A stretch of DNA of 64,000 bases from Paenibacillus phytohabitans. Its GTDB lineage: Bacteria > Bacillota > Bacilli > Paenibacillales > Paenibacillaceae. The translations under genes and the position numbers were made by a program. The first letter of the stretch is position 1, and each line of letters starts with the position of its first letter. The stretch is from positions 1 through 64,000 of the forward strand of contig NZ_WHOB01000039.1 of NCBI RefSeq assembly GCF_013141775.1, in the 5' to 3' direction. The notes beneath the pieces are model-generated. The model made no database searches and had not been told where the DNA came from. It saw only the letters and a program-made list of their open reading frames with translations. Below, one piece after another: positions 1-8,255 of this stretch.

Positions 1-443
1 CTCACCGTCGCACTCCGTGTGGAGTGCGTGGATTGAAATTTCGTCCAGATCGTAGCTGACCGTAATCTCACCGTCGCACTCCGTGTGGAGTGCGTGGATT
101 GAAATCTCCTAACCTTGATGATTTAAAGGCAGCCATTGAGTCGCACTCCGTGTGGAGTGCGTGGATTGAAATAAGCAGAAGCTTGAGGTTGGCGAACATG
201 ACCGGGTCGCACTCCGTGTGGAGTGCGTGGATTGAAATTTCGAGCTGGCCAGCACTAAAGAGGGCGGCGATGCAGTCGCACTCCGTGTGGAGTGCGTGGA
301 TTGAAATGAAATCGAACAACAGATTGAACAACAAAACGGCAAGTCGCACTCCGTGTGGAGTGCGTGGATTGAAATAGATCATAGCGGCCCCAGGCGAAGA
401 TGGCGTGGAGGTCGCACTCAGTGTGATATACGTAAAATAAAAA
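1..443 (+). CRISPR. CRISPR array, type I-C-like repeat, leader-distal end
   Basis: Six identical 33-bp repeats lie at 7-39, 73-105, 140-172, 206-238, 275-307 and 343-375. A decayed seventh at 411-443 keeps only its first half. Each repeat begins GTCGCACTCC, has an inner hairpin (GCACTCC/GGAGTGC around GTGT) and ends GTGGATTGAAAT, the usual 3' handle of type I-C repeats. Full spacers are 33-36 bp (40-72, 106-139, 173-205, 239-274, 308-342, 376-410); bases 1-6 are the end of another spacer cut by the window edge. The handle orientation and the decayed right-hand repeat put the leader and the cas genes to the left, outside the window. The I-C subtype is inferred from the repeat alone. Confidence 0.97.
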
Positions 444-482
444 AACAGATCATGACCCAGAAATCAGGCATGATCTGTTTTT
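441..482. terminator. Bidirectional terminator between CRISPR array and SLH gene
   Basis: A 14-bp inverted repeat (AAAAACAGATCATG at 441-454 and its complement at 469-482) has A-runs on one side and T-runs on the other. It can therefore stop transcripts from the array (plus strand) and from the SLH gene ending at 526 (minus strand). Confidence 0.8.
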
Positions 483-525
483 CAATTCATTTGCTTGTAA
501 CCTTACAATAAGTCTTTATCAAGAA

Positions 526-1521
526 TCACTCAACATCGGTTGCCGGCTGCAGCCAACGCGAACCCATTACAGGCTCTGCTGTAGCAGTGTAGCCTTCGGG
601 CAGATAAGTGGAGACCGTTCCTTTGGTGATAACTTGCGGGTACATCATATCCGGATCGGGCAGGGTTATTTTGAAGTAGATCACTGCTTTGGTGGCACTG
701 GTGAATTCGATGCGCTCTACCGCCAGGCCGTAGCCGGGGTTAGGCAGATTATCGACGGTGATGGTGGCTTTATTGACGCCTTCAGCAGCTTTTTCAAGTA
801 CGACATCTGAAATGTAGTTATTAACCGGAACTGGTTCCGGTTCAGAAGGCTCAATGACTGTATCGTCTTGGTTGATCACCCGCGCTGCAAACTCAGCAGC
901 ATCATGAACCATAACAGCGGCCTCGGAGCGGGTGATGATATCAGCCGGGCGGAATTTTCCGTTGTCCAGCGTAATCACCTTCGTGTTCAGCAGAATCTGC
1001 AGGCTGTTCATAACATCAGAAGAGAGCTTTTCGCCATCCTCAACCATGAAATACATTTTGGTAACCGGGAAATCACCCTTGCTCTGCAAGGCTTCGGTCA
1101 ACAGATGAGCGAACTCTGCACGGGTCAAGTTTGCATTCGGATTGGCATTCTGTGCCAGAGTCAAACCGCTCTGCTTGGCGGTCAGGAACGAGGAGGCATA
1201 CCAGGCATTATCTTTTACATTGTCAAAAAAACTGCTGGCCGTGGAAGTGCTGCCCGTATCTGTCTGTGGCGTCAGTGCCAGCCCTTTGACGAGAAATTGA
1301 ACGCCTTGCGCCAGGGTCACTTTAGCGTTGGGAGCAAAAAGGTTGCTGGTTATACCGTTGATCACACCGGCGTCATGCAGCGCATTAATTTTGGTTTCGG
1401 CAGGATTTCCGTTCAGATCAGAAAAGGCAAAAGCGGATGCCCCAAATGACAAGCTGGCAGCCAGGATTCCGCACGCGATGCTCATATTTTTTGCGCGCTT
1501 CAGTAGATTAGTTGGTTTCAT
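526..1521 (-). CDS. Secreted SLH-domain protein
   Basis: A 331-residue exported surface protein. It has a lysine/arginine-rich N-terminus, a hydrophobic core and a signal peptidase site near AFA at about residue 32. Roughly three SLH modules follow (about 33-80, 95-145 and 160-213; phrases such as INALHDAGVINGI and TRAEFAHLLTEAL). SLH modules anchor proteins to secondary cell-wall polymer. The C-terminal 100 residues form a separate small domain beginning SDVVLEKAAEG; its NPGYG...AVERIEF pattern vaguely recalls the PrcB C-terminal family, a low-confidence comparison. A ribosome binding site (GAGGTG) lies just before the ATG at 1521. The gene stands alone, with a terminator downstream. The C-terminal function is unknown. 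Confidence 0.85.
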   Translation of the reverse strand: MKPTNLLKRAKNMSIACGILAASLSFGASAFAFSDLNGNPAETKINALHDAGVINGITSNLFAPNAKVTLAQGVQFLVKGLALTPQTDTGSTSTASSFFDNVKDNAWYASSFLTAKQSGLTLAQNANPNANLTRAEFAHLLTEALQSKGDFPVTKMYFMVEDGEKLSSDVMNSLQILLNTKVITLDNGKFRPADIITRSEAAVMVHDAAEFAARVINQDDTVIEPSEPEPVPVNNYISDVVLEKAAEGVNKATITVDNLPNPGYGLAVERIEFTSATKAVIYFKITLPDPDMMYPQVITKGTVSTYLPEGYTATAEPVMGSRWLQPATDVE

Positions 1522-2045
1522 TGTGCATCACCTCTACCTACTAAGATGGCTTTTAGGTGGGAAATGTTGCACCTGGCAAAGAAAATTTTTTTCTGATAAA
1601 TTATTTTCGGATTAAAACTGTGTTTGTTTTATGTCTAAAATAACTCGGATTTTGTCGGATCGCAGAGAAAGGTTTGTTTTCAAAAAAAATAGTAAATAAT
1701 GAGCATGTTTTTTTGAAATACATAAAGTTGGGAATGCGGCAAATGCATAAGTCTTGAAGATTGATCTATTGTGATTCCGCTGTCGCATTCCGCGAGGAAT
1801 TATTGATAAAAATTAGGTCTGATGACCTGTTGACGGAAGGATAGCGGAGAGTAACGGATGCATAGGGAAGGTTGTCCGCGAAGCAGAGTGCGGCAATGAG
1901 TTATGCAGTATTCTGCGAATTGATTTTTTTAATATAACGCTATGATATTTTTCCTTTTTTATCCTAATTAATACTATAAAATAGAAAACGAAACCCTTGG
2001 TGAAATTCGGTGTAGGTTGAAAAGTATGGGATTGGAGAGAAGCGC
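1522..2045. other. Intergenic region with a CRISPR-repeat-like relic
   Basis: This 524-bp divergent spacer is AT-rich and contains no convincing gene; the minus-strand frame at 1813-2130 has no family features. Positions 1782-1813 resemble one CRISPR repeat: they share the GTCGCA start, a weakened hairpin (ATTCC/GGAAT) and the final AAAT. A 13-mer TAATTAATACTAT at 1965-1977 recurs at 2886-2898, just before the first cluster gene, and may belong to both promoters. Confidence 0.5.
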
Positions 2046-2744
2046 ATGCGGGTTGCACTGGTTTGTTGTGCGGGTTCCACAGAGCCTTGTGAGGGGTGTA
2101 GGTTTCAGAATGTTCATTCTTTTTTTTCAAGGGTGTATGGTTGTAAGGTATTTCATTTCAAGGAGCTTGAGGCGCTGGTCGATATTGTTAAGGATGGCTT
2201 GAGGTTTGACGGCGTGGTGGTCAGTACCCCGGACTTTAACCTGGGCTTCATTCATACGATGCAATACCTGCAGCAGATGCTTAAGCTTAAAGTATTCCTT
2301 ATTGTTGAGAAGATCAGCACTCAGGGCATAACCGTCCAGTTCCCTTCCAATCATATTTACATCGACAGCTCGGGAGGCCATGGCTTCCAGGAGGAATTAT
2401 TCAGCCGTTTGCGCTGCTGGTTCGACGAAGAGCTGAGTGTGAATACGCACTGTACCAGACAAATCAAGGATATCGCGCTTAACCTTCACTCTAAATCCCT
2501 GAAAGTCGGAGAGGTTATCATTGAACTCACCAGTAAAGAATATGAATTGCTTGACCTGCTGCTGGAATGCCAGGGCCAGTACATCCCCACCGAGAAGATA
2601 CTGCACCACCTGTGGGACAGCTATACATCCCCTGAAATTGTCAGGCAGTATGTATACAAGCTGAGGCACAAAATTGAAACGACAGCCGGCAGAAGCGACA
2701 TCATTCACTTCCGCCGGGGAATCGGATATTCGGTTAGCTTTTAG
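2046..2744 (+). CDS. PhoB/OmpR-type winged-helix transcriptional regulator
   Basis: A 232-residue protein. The last ~95 residues form an OmpR/PhoB winged helix: ELTSKEYELLDLLL, an acidic recognition region and the closing FRRGIGYSVSF wing typical of Trans_reg_C. The N-terminal ~125 residues are receiver-sized, but I see no clear phospho-acceptor aspartate pocket, so this may be an atypical receiver regulated without phosphorylation. The start at 2046 has GGAGAG ten bases upstream. The gene lies immediately before the polyketide cluster, in the same direction but separated by its own terminator, and 11-bp-spaced direct repeats of the kind such proteins bind lie between them. It is probably the cluster-situated regulator; that role is inference. 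Confidence 0.85.
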   Translation: MRVALVCCAGSTEPCEGCRFQNVHSFFSRVYGCKVFHFKELEALVDIVKDGLRFDGVVVSTPDFNLGFIHTMQYLQQMLKLKVFLIVEKISTQGITVQFPSNHIYIDSSGGHGFQEELFSRLRCWFDEELSVNTHCTRQIKDIALNLHSKSLKVGEVIIELTSKEYELLDLLLECQGQYIPTEKILHHLWDSYTSPEIVRQYVYKLRHKIETTAGRSDIIHFRRGIGYSVSF

Positions 2745-2775
2745 ATCTGACAGTTTTCTGTCAGGTCTTTTTTTT
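2744..2775 (+). terminator. Rho-independent terminator of the regulator gene
   Basis: Stem GATCTGACAG (2744-2753), loop TTTT and a complementary arm ending at 2767 with one G-T pair are followed by eight T residues. It separates the regulator transcript from the cluster transcript. Confidence 0.9.
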
Positions 2776-2818
2776 GATTTTTTTTGATGGGGAGCCTGTG
2801 CTGTCTTCGTGCTGCAGA

Positions 2819-2846
2819 ATAACTGTAAATTAACGCAAGCTTAACA
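2819..2846 (+). promoter_or_regulatory. Triple 11-bp-period direct repeat, candidate operator
   Basis: ATAACT (2819), TTAACG (2830) and TTAACA (2841) start exactly 11 bp apart, one helical turn. A further TTAACG at 2872 is out of phase. PhoB/OmpR-family winged-helix proteins typically bind tandem hexamers with 5-bp gaps. The gene just upstream encodes such a protein and the gene just downstream opens the polyketide cluster. Confidence 0.6.
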
Positions 2847-2914
2847 GCCGGGTTATGTCCCCCTCCAAAATTTAACGATACCATGTAATTAATACTATTA
2901 GGGAGGCGTGTACA

Positions 2915-3370
2915 GTGACAACGATTCAGAACAGTATCTGGATTCAGGCAGACAGGAACACCGTATTTGACAGAACCAACGATATTGCGGGCTGGACGGA
3001 TTTGTTCACGGAATATAAAGAAACGCGGGTGCTGGAGCAGGGGGAGTCCTACATCCGTTTTGAATTGACTACATTTCCCGAGCCAAATCGCCCGTCGCGC
3101 TCGTGGACATCCGAAAGATGGTTAGACCGGCCTAATTTCCGGATTACGGCCAGACGTCTTGCGCCGCTGCTGCCGTTCAAGCACATGAATCTGGAATGGC
3201 TCTATGAGGAGCAGGGCGAGGGCACGTACATGACCTGGATTCAGGAGTTTGAGGTAGATCCCGCAAGCGGCCTCACCGCAGAGCAGGTGGAAGCCCATCT
3301 GAACCGTACCACGAAGGAGCAGATGGAGGCGGTCAAGCTTAATATCGAGAAACCAAGGATTCGGAGCTGA
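2915..3370 (+). CDS. SRPBCC-family polyketide cyclase/aromatase
   Basis: A 151-residue single-domain protein of the START/SRPBCC fold, related to polyketide cyclase and aromatase proteins (TcmN and WhiE type). Family signs are the opening strand (NSIWIQADRNTVFDRTNDI), the WTDLF segment, a central WTSERW and a long C-terminal helix (TAEQVEAHLNRTTKEQMEAV) that caps the pocket. Such proteins fold and dehydrate a poly-beta-ketone chain held on ACP. The start is GTG 2915 with GGGAGG nine bases upstream. It is the first gene of the cluster, eight bases before KS-alpha, so it probably directs first-ring closure. The regiochemistry is unknown. Confidence 0.85.
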   Translation: MTTIQNSIWIQADRNTVFDRTNDIAGWTDLFTEYKETRVLEQGESYIRFELTTFPEPNRPSRSWTSERWLDRPNFRITARRLAPLLPFKHMNLEWLYEEQGEGTYMTWIQEFEVDPASGLTAEQVEAHLNRTTKEQMEAVKLNIEKPRIRS

Positions 3371-3377
3371 GGCCTGG

Positions 3378-4700
3378 ATGGAAAATGTGATGGGAAGAAG
3401 AGTGGTTATCACCGGAATGGGGCTGCTTACCCCGCTGGGGAATACGCCGGAGAATTTCTGGAAGAACAGCCTGCAGTGCAAGGTTGGATATGACAGCCTG
3501 CAGGGTTATGAGCATATGGCTTTGAAGAGCCGGGTCACCGGGAGAATACCGGATTTTGAGCATCTCGGCAGGACGGCCGATGAAGCAGCGAGGGAAGGCA
3601 TGGGCCGGCCGGGAATTCTGGCAGTCAACGCCGCTGTAAGGGCTGTTGCCGATGCGCAGCTGGAGTTCACTAAGGAAATGCGGGAGCGTTCAGGGGTCTG
3701 CATCGCCAATGCGATTGCCGACACCCCATTCTCTGAGCAGACCTTTCTGCAGGTGACGGAGGGCGGCCAGGGGCCGATTGCCCAGGGGCTTAGACAGGAT
3801 GATTTATACCGCAAAGGCATGTTCTCCTATATTGCCTTTGATGTGGCGCATGAGTTCGGGCTTCAGGGAGAAGCGCTGGTCATGTCAACGGGCTGCACAG
3901 GCGGTATTGATGCTGTCGGGTATGGATACGAATCTATCGCGGCAGGAGAACATGACATCATGATATGCGGTGCAGCGGAAGCGCCGATCAGCTCCATGAC
4001 CATCGCTTCCTTTGATGCAATTGGTGCATTGACCTCAAAGTTCAACGATGATCCCAAGCGTGCCTCCAGACCCTTTGAGCGGAACCGGAGCGGATTCGTT
4101 CTCAGTGAGGGCTGTGCAGTGGTTGTAATGGAGGAGCTGGAGCATGCACTGCGGCGGCAGGCCAGAATCTATGGTGAGGTCACCGGCTTCTCCAGCACGA
4201 ACAATGCCTATCATATGACCGATTTGCCCCAGAACGGGGAGGCGCTCAGTCTGACGATGAACGAGGCGCTTGAGAATGCCGGCATTGAAGCGGGAGAGGT
4301 TCAATATATCAATGCGCATGGAAGCTCGACCCCGCAGAATGATGCTTTTGAGACCGCTGCCTACAAAAGAACCTTTGGCGAATTAGCCTATTCCATTCCG
4401 ATCAGCTCCACGAAGTCGATGGTGGGTCATCCGCTCTCGGCAGCAAGCGCCATTGAGATCGTACATTGTCTGCTGGCTTTGAACGAAGGCTATATCCCGC
4501 CCACGGCGAATCTGGACGAGCCGGATCCGGCCTGCGATTTGAATTATGTGCCGGGGCAAGCCTTAAAGCGTGACCTGTACCATATTCTGACCAATGCAAG
4601 CGGCTTCTCCGGCATTCATTCCGCCATGATTCTGGCGAAGAGCGAGTTCTGTAATATGACGGGGAAGCTTCAGACTGAACAATGGATGTGCAGCCCATGA
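3378..4700 (+). CDS. Type II PKS ketosynthase alpha subunit (KS-alpha)
   Basis: A 440-residue beta-ketoacyl synthase of FabF/KS-alpha type that condenses malonyl-ACP units. The catalytic set is complete: Cys173 in MSTGCTGGID, His314 in INAHGSSTPQND, Lys346 in SSTKSM and His351 in VGHPLSAAS. STGCT-G around the cysteine is closer to type II PKS KS-alpha than to housekeeping FabF. Start 3378 has TGAGG five bases upstream; the internal ATG at 3390 (MGRRVVITGMG) is a possible alternative. The stop overlaps the next gene by four bases (ATGA), as expected for an obligate KS-alpha/KS-beta heterodimer. Confidence 0.95.
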   Translation: MENVMGRRVVITGMGLLTPLGNTPENFWKNSLQCKVGYDSLQGYEHMALKSRVTGRIPDFEHLGRTADEAAREGMGRPGILAVNAAVRAVADAQLEFTKEMRERSGVCIANAIADTPFSEQTFLQVTEGGQGPIAQGLRQDDLYRKGMFSYIAFDVAHEFGLQGEALVMSTGCTGGIDAVGYGYESIAAGEHDIMICGAAEAPISSMTIASFDAIGALTSKFNDDPKRASRPFERNRSGFVLSEGCAVVVMEELEHALRRQARIYGEVTGFSSTNNAYHMTDLPQNGEALSLTMNEALENAGIEAGEVQYINAHGSSTPQNDAFETAAYKRTFGELAYSIPISSTKSMVGHPLSAASAIEIVHCLLALNEGYIPPTANLDEPDPACDLNYVPGQALKRDLYHILTNASGFSGIHSAMILAKSEFCNMTGKLQTEQWMCSP

Positions 4701-5944
4701 AGAATAAAGTATTCGTAACCGGAGTAGGTATGGTTGGGCCTTGCGGGAATACTGCCGGGGCCTTCTGGGACGGACTCCTGAGCGGCCGTAACTATATGAC
4801 CCCACTCCAGCTTGAGGGTACGGTTGGAGAAGCGCCTCCCTTCGCCGGACAAGTCAGCGGGATGGAGCCGGAGCAGGTCATCTCGAAGCGTCTGTTCAAG
4901 AAGTGCTCCCGGTTCTCTGTAATGTCGATCCTGGCAGCGAAGGATGCCATGGATGATGCCGGCTGGGATCTTGGCACGATGAGCCGCGAGCGGATCGGCA
5001 TCTTCGTCGGCAACAACTCGGGGGGATGGGAGAGTGCCAGGAATGGCTTGCGTGTTCTGCATAACGAAGGTGCCCCCTTCATTGATCCTAACCTCGCAAG
5101 CAACTGGTTTCCGGCCGCTGCACAGGGGCATATGTCCCTGGCCTTCGGCATTAAGGGCTACAGCAAGACGGTTATCGCAGACCGGAGCAGCGGACTGCTT
5201 GCCATTGCTTATGCGGCCAGAGCCCTTCGCAGCGGAATCATTGATGCCGCCATCGTAGGCGGTGCAGAGACACCGCTTGATCCGTGGGCGCTCTCCTTCT
5301 ACAACTCGGAGGGGCTGCTGAACCTGAAGGCGGACAGCCCGGAGACTGCGTATCGTCCGTTTGTAGCGGCCCGGAGCGGAATAGCCCTGGCTGAAGGGGC
5401 GGCTTTCCTCTGCCTTGAATCTGAACGCAGCCTCCGGAAGCGTGAGTCAACCGGCCGGGTGAGAGCGAGTATCCAGGGCTTCGGATTCACGAATGACGGG
5501 CAGGAATCCGCCCCGCATCAGGAGAGTGTGACGCAATATGCCAGGGCCATCCGGCTGGCCATCGGACATTCGGAGATCCAACCGGAGCAGATTGGCTATC
5601 TCTCACTGGATGGGGCGGCTTCCTCCCGTCAAGACGGGATTGAATGCGCGGCAATCCAAGAGGTATTCGGTGGCAGTGCATCGGACAAATGGGCGGGCTG
5701 TCCCAAGACATCCTTCGGCAACACGATTGGGGCTGCAGGCGCGTTCGATGTGGCACTAAGCGTGCTTGCCATGAATCACGGGCAGCTGCCCGGTCTTCCG
5801 TATTTAGCGGAATCGGCTCCGGACAACGACTTGAATTTCGTGGCGGGAAGCAGCCGCCGGGTATCTGTCGAGTCCTCACTTATTCTGTCCAGAGGGAGGG
5901 GCGGGGTCTCTTCGGCACTGGTTGTGAAGGGCGAAGGCTTGTGA
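4697..5944 (+). CDS. Type II PKS KS-beta / chain length factor
   Basis: A 415-residue ketosynthase-fold protein without catalytic residues. The nucleophile position is Ser164 (ADRSSGL, against STGCTGG in the partner). The first histidine is replaced in SLDGAASS and the second is Asn in FGNTIGAAG. Loss of these groups is the hallmark of the chain length factor, which pairs with KS-alpha and sets the number of extensions. Ser replaces the Gln often seen in actinomycete factors. The start is placed at ATG 4697, in ATGA overlap with KS-alpha and giving the usual MKNKVFVTGVG opening; an in-frame ATG at 4682 is possible. The chain length cannot be predicted from sight. Confidence 0.92.
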   Translation: MKNKVFVTGVGMVGPCGNTAGAFWDGLLSGRNYMTPLQLEGTVGEAPPFAGQVSGMEPEQVISKRLFKKCSRFSVMSILAAKDAMDDAGWDLGTMSRERIGIFVGNNSGGWESARNGLRVLHNEGAPFIDPNLASNWFPAAAQGHMSLAFGIKGYSKTVIADRSSGLLAIAYAARALRSGIIDAAIVGGAETPLDPWALSFYNSEGLLNLKADSPETAYRPFVAARSGIALAEGAAFLCLESERSLRKRESTGRVRASIQGFGFTNDGQESAPHQESVTQYARAIRLAIGHSEIQPEQIGYLSLDGAASSRQDGIECAAIQEVFGGSASDKWAGCPKTSFGNTIGAAGAFDVALSVLAMNHGQLPGLPYLAESAPDNDLNFVAGSSRRVSVESSLILSRGRGGVSSALVVKGEGL

Positions 5945-5990
5945 ACAACGAAGGTTATGGCTCATAAACTCAAGCGGGAGGGTGTATCTA

Positions 5991-6209
5991 ATGGTATTCG
6001 ACCAGGTAAAAGCCATCATTGAGGATATCGGAATTGAGGAAGAAATTACGGAGGCGTCGCGTTTGTATGAAGATTTGGCTCTGGATTCGACAGAGCTGGC
6101 GCTTGTGTCTACAGGGCTGGCCAAGACCTTTGGCATCTTTATTGAAGGCAAGGCGCTCAGAGCTTATTCCGTGGGCCAGGTGATGGAAGCTATTGCCTTG
6201 AAGGCATGA
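5991..6209 (+). CDS. Acyl carrier protein of the type II PKS
   Basis: A 72-residue acidic four-helix carrier protein. The phosphopantetheine attachment serine is Ser33 in LALDSTEL, the standard D-S-x-E-L site. ATG 5991 is preferred because GGGAGGG (5976-5982) lies eight bases upstream; a GTG at 5982 inside that site is unlikely. It follows KS-beta by 46 bases and overlaps acpS by four bases. Growing polyketide intermediates would stay tethered here while the cyclases and tailoring enzymes act. Confidence 0.93.
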   Translation: MVFDQVKAIIEDIGIEEEITEASRLYEDLALDSTELALVSTGLAKTFGIFIEGKALRAYSVGQVMEAIALKA

Positions 6210-6586
6210 TCAGAGGGATCGGCACGGATATTATCAGCATTAGCTTTGTGGAGCAGATGATGGCGAAATGCGGTGATATCTTCATGCAGCAATATTTTTC
6301 GAAGGAAGAGAGAGAATTGTTCACTTGTAAAAAAAGACATGCCGCAGACTTCCTTGCGGGCAGATTTGCCGCCAAAGAAGCGCTGCTGAAGGCCATCGGA
6401 ACCGGAATGAACTGTGAGCTGGGCTGGAATGAAATAGAGTTTCTCAACCATGCCAGCGGCCAGCCCTATCTGGTCCGCAGCAGAGGCCTAGAGCCTTATC
6501 TACAGCAGCAGGAGACGATTCACGTAAGCATTAGTCATCACGGTGATTATGCTGCTGCATTCATCATTATTGAGAGCAGTCAATGA
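6206..6586 (+). CDS. acpS: Holo-ACP synthase (phosphopantetheinyl transferase)
   Basis: A 126-residue AcpS-type transferase that moves 4'-phosphopantetheine from CoA to the ACP serine. Family motifs are visible: GIGTDIISI at the N-terminus with its metal-binding Asp, AGRFAAKEALLKAIGTG in the middle and VSISHHGDYAAAF near the end. Length fits AcpS (about 120). ATG 6206 overlaps the ACP stop by four bases, so carrier and activator are translationally coupled. A second copy dedicated to the cluster is likely, because the housekeeping acpS normally lies elsewhere in the chromosome. Confidence 0.95.
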   Translation: MIRGIGTDIISISFVEQMMAKCGDIFMQQYFSKEERELFTCKKRHAADFLAGRFAAKEALLKAIGTGMNCELGWNEIEFLNHASGQPYLVRSRGLEPYLQQQETIHVSISHHGDYAAAFIIIESSQ

Positions 6587-6608
6587 CTGTGAGGAGAGGA
6601 CAATTGAT

Positions 6609-7808
6609 ATGAGCAACAACAAAATTTTCACACTCTTAGCCATCAATATTTTACTCGTTTTTTCGATTATGGTCAGTATCTTCCCCATCGCACCCCTGAT
6701 CAGCAGCGATCTCGGCATGACCTCCGGTGAGATTGGAAGCATAGCGGGGATTGCCTCGCTGGTGATGACCTTTCTGTCGATTCCCTCCGGCGTGTTCGCG
6801 GACCGCTACGGGCGGAAGAAGATTATTATCGCTTCCCTGGCCCTGTCGGCAGTGGCCGTATTCATGGTAGCTGCATCCCACGGAGTCCTGCTGTTTACGG
6901 CGGGGTGGCTGCTGTTCGGCTTCGCCAGAGGTTTCGTGTCCACACCGATCTTCGCGGTGGTGATGGATGTGTGCAAGCCCGAGGAGCGGGGCAGAGCGAT
7001 GGGCATTGTGTCCGGGGCGATTGGTGCCGGGTCGGTGCTGGGGTATGTGCTTAGCGGCCTGCTGAGCAATTATTTTGGCTGGCATACCTCCTTCGCGGTG
7101 TTGGCTTCACTCCTGCTGCTGTCCACGCTGGTTACCACGGTGCTGCTGAGGGAGACTGGGGTCAAGAATACAAGCAGAAGCATCGGGCAAGCCTTCAAAA
7201 GCTCCTTCAAATGGCTGGGCGTCCGTGAAATCCTGCTGGCGGGAATTGTTGGAACCCTGTGCTTCATGGTGGGTGTGTTTACGACCTTCCTGGTGCCGTT
7301 TGCTGCCAAGGAACAGGATATTTCCCTCGTGCTGCTCAGCCTGCTCTTCATTCCTTATGAAGCCGTAGCCTCGTTCGGGGCGGTATTCATTGGCTGGATC
7401 TCGGATAAGGTGGGTAGACATGCGCCCCTGATCTGGGCCCAGTCGATCTGTCTGGGAGCACTCGTGCTGCTGTATGCGCTTGACTTCAACCCCTGGCTGC
7501 TGACCTTCGGCTATGCGCTGATTGGACTTACAGAGGGGCCTATTATTACTCTGGTCAACACGATTATTACGGATAAGGTCATCAAGATCAATCCGATGGA
7601 AATGGGCGCGGCATTAGGGACCTTCCGAACCCTGCAGGGAGTCGGGATTGCGCTGGGGTCGACGCTTGGCGGCTTCTTCTACAGCAGGATCGGAACGCAT
7701 CCCAGCTATCTGGTGGCAGCCGGAATGATGGTGCTTACGATTCTGATCTCGCTTGGCCTGGGCAAAAAGGAAGAATCGGGTGTATCTGAATATAAATCAG
7801 CCGGATAA
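6609..7808 (+). CDS. MFS transporter, probable product exporter
   Basis: A 399-residue membrane protein with about 12 hydrophobic segments and the major-facilitator motif A after the second segment (GVFADRYGRKK). A related sequence (GWISDKVGRHAP) sits in the second half. Members exchange protons for drugs or metabolites. ATG 6609 has GGAGAGGA eight bases upstream; the longer frame from 6543 overlaps acpS without a ribosome binding site. Its place within the polyketide operon suggests export of, and self-protection from, the product; the substrate is inferred only from context. Confidence 0.9.
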   Translation: MSNNKIFTLLAINILLVFSIMVSIFPIAPLISSDLGMTSGEIGSIAGIASLVMTFLSIPSGVFADRYGRKKIIIASLALSAVAVFMVAASHGVLLFTAGWLLFGFARGFVSTPIFAVVMDVCKPEERGRAMGIVSGAIGAGSVLGYVLSGLLSNYFGWHTSFAVLASLLLLSTLVTTVLLRETGVKNTSRSIGQAFKSSFKWLGVREILLAGIVGTLCFMVGVFTTFLVPFAAKEQDISLVLLSLLFIPYEAVASFGAVFIGWISDKVGRHAPLIWAQSICLGALVLLYALDFNPWLLTFGYALIGLTEGPIITLVNTIITDKVIKINPMEMGAALGTFRTLQGVGIALGSTLGGFFYSRIGTHPSYLVAAGMMVLTILISLGLGKKEESGVSEYKSAG

Positions 7809-7820
7809 AGGGGTGCGAGG

Positions 7821-8201
7821 ATGAAGCAGGTGTACACAAGTACAGTGGTTCAATTTGAGGATGTGCCGGTGGTTCTTGCCAGGGGAGGACAGATGCGCGT
7901 GCTGGCGAGTCCGGCAACGGTCGGAGCCTCGCAGCTGATTATGGGTCATGTGATTCTCCGCGCCGGGGAAGAGATCAAGGAGCATCTCCATGATTACGGT
8001 GAAGAGACCGTATTTGTGGTCCGGGGACAAGGAACGGCGTTCATTGAAGATATTCCGCATTCCCTTCAGGAGCATTGCCTGTTCATTGCGAGGAAGGGTG
8101 AGCGGCACCGGGTGGTAAATGAGGGGCCGGGCGAAATGGAGCTGGTCTTCGCCACGGCACCGCTGGCCCCGAGTGCAGAGAAGGGCCACAGAGATGTATA
8201 G
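7821..8201 (+). CDS. Single-domain cupin protein
   Basis: A 126-residue small beta-barrel. The first cupin motif is present with metal ligands HLH and a downstream Glu (EHLHDYGEETVFVVRGQG), and a second weaker motif follows (ARKGERHRVVNEGPGEMEL). Cupins of this size act as polyketide cyclases, isomerases or metal-dependent oxygenases. The start at ATG 7821 lies 12 bases after the transporter stop. In this setting cyclisation or tautomerisation of an intermediate is plausible; the sequence does not decide between these. Confidence 0.85.
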   Translation: MKQVYTSTVVQFEDVPVVLARGGQMRVLASPATVGASQLIMGHVILRAGEEIKEHLHDYGEETVFVVRGQGTAFIEDIPHSLQEHCLFIARKGERHRVVNEGPGEMELVFATAPLAPSAEKGHRDV

Positions 8202-8255
8202 CTCCCGGGCAGCAGTAAGCAATTCCATACAATCCAAAGGGGTGAGAAGAGAAAC

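Noticed and set aside
68..382. Long open frames on both strands across the CRISPR array
   Set aside because: They only reflect the regular 66-69 bp repeat-spacer unit; their products repeat with the array.
868..1449. 193-codon plus-strand frame opposite the SLH gene
   Set aside because: Lies wholly antisense to a gene with signal peptide and SLH modules; no family features of its own.
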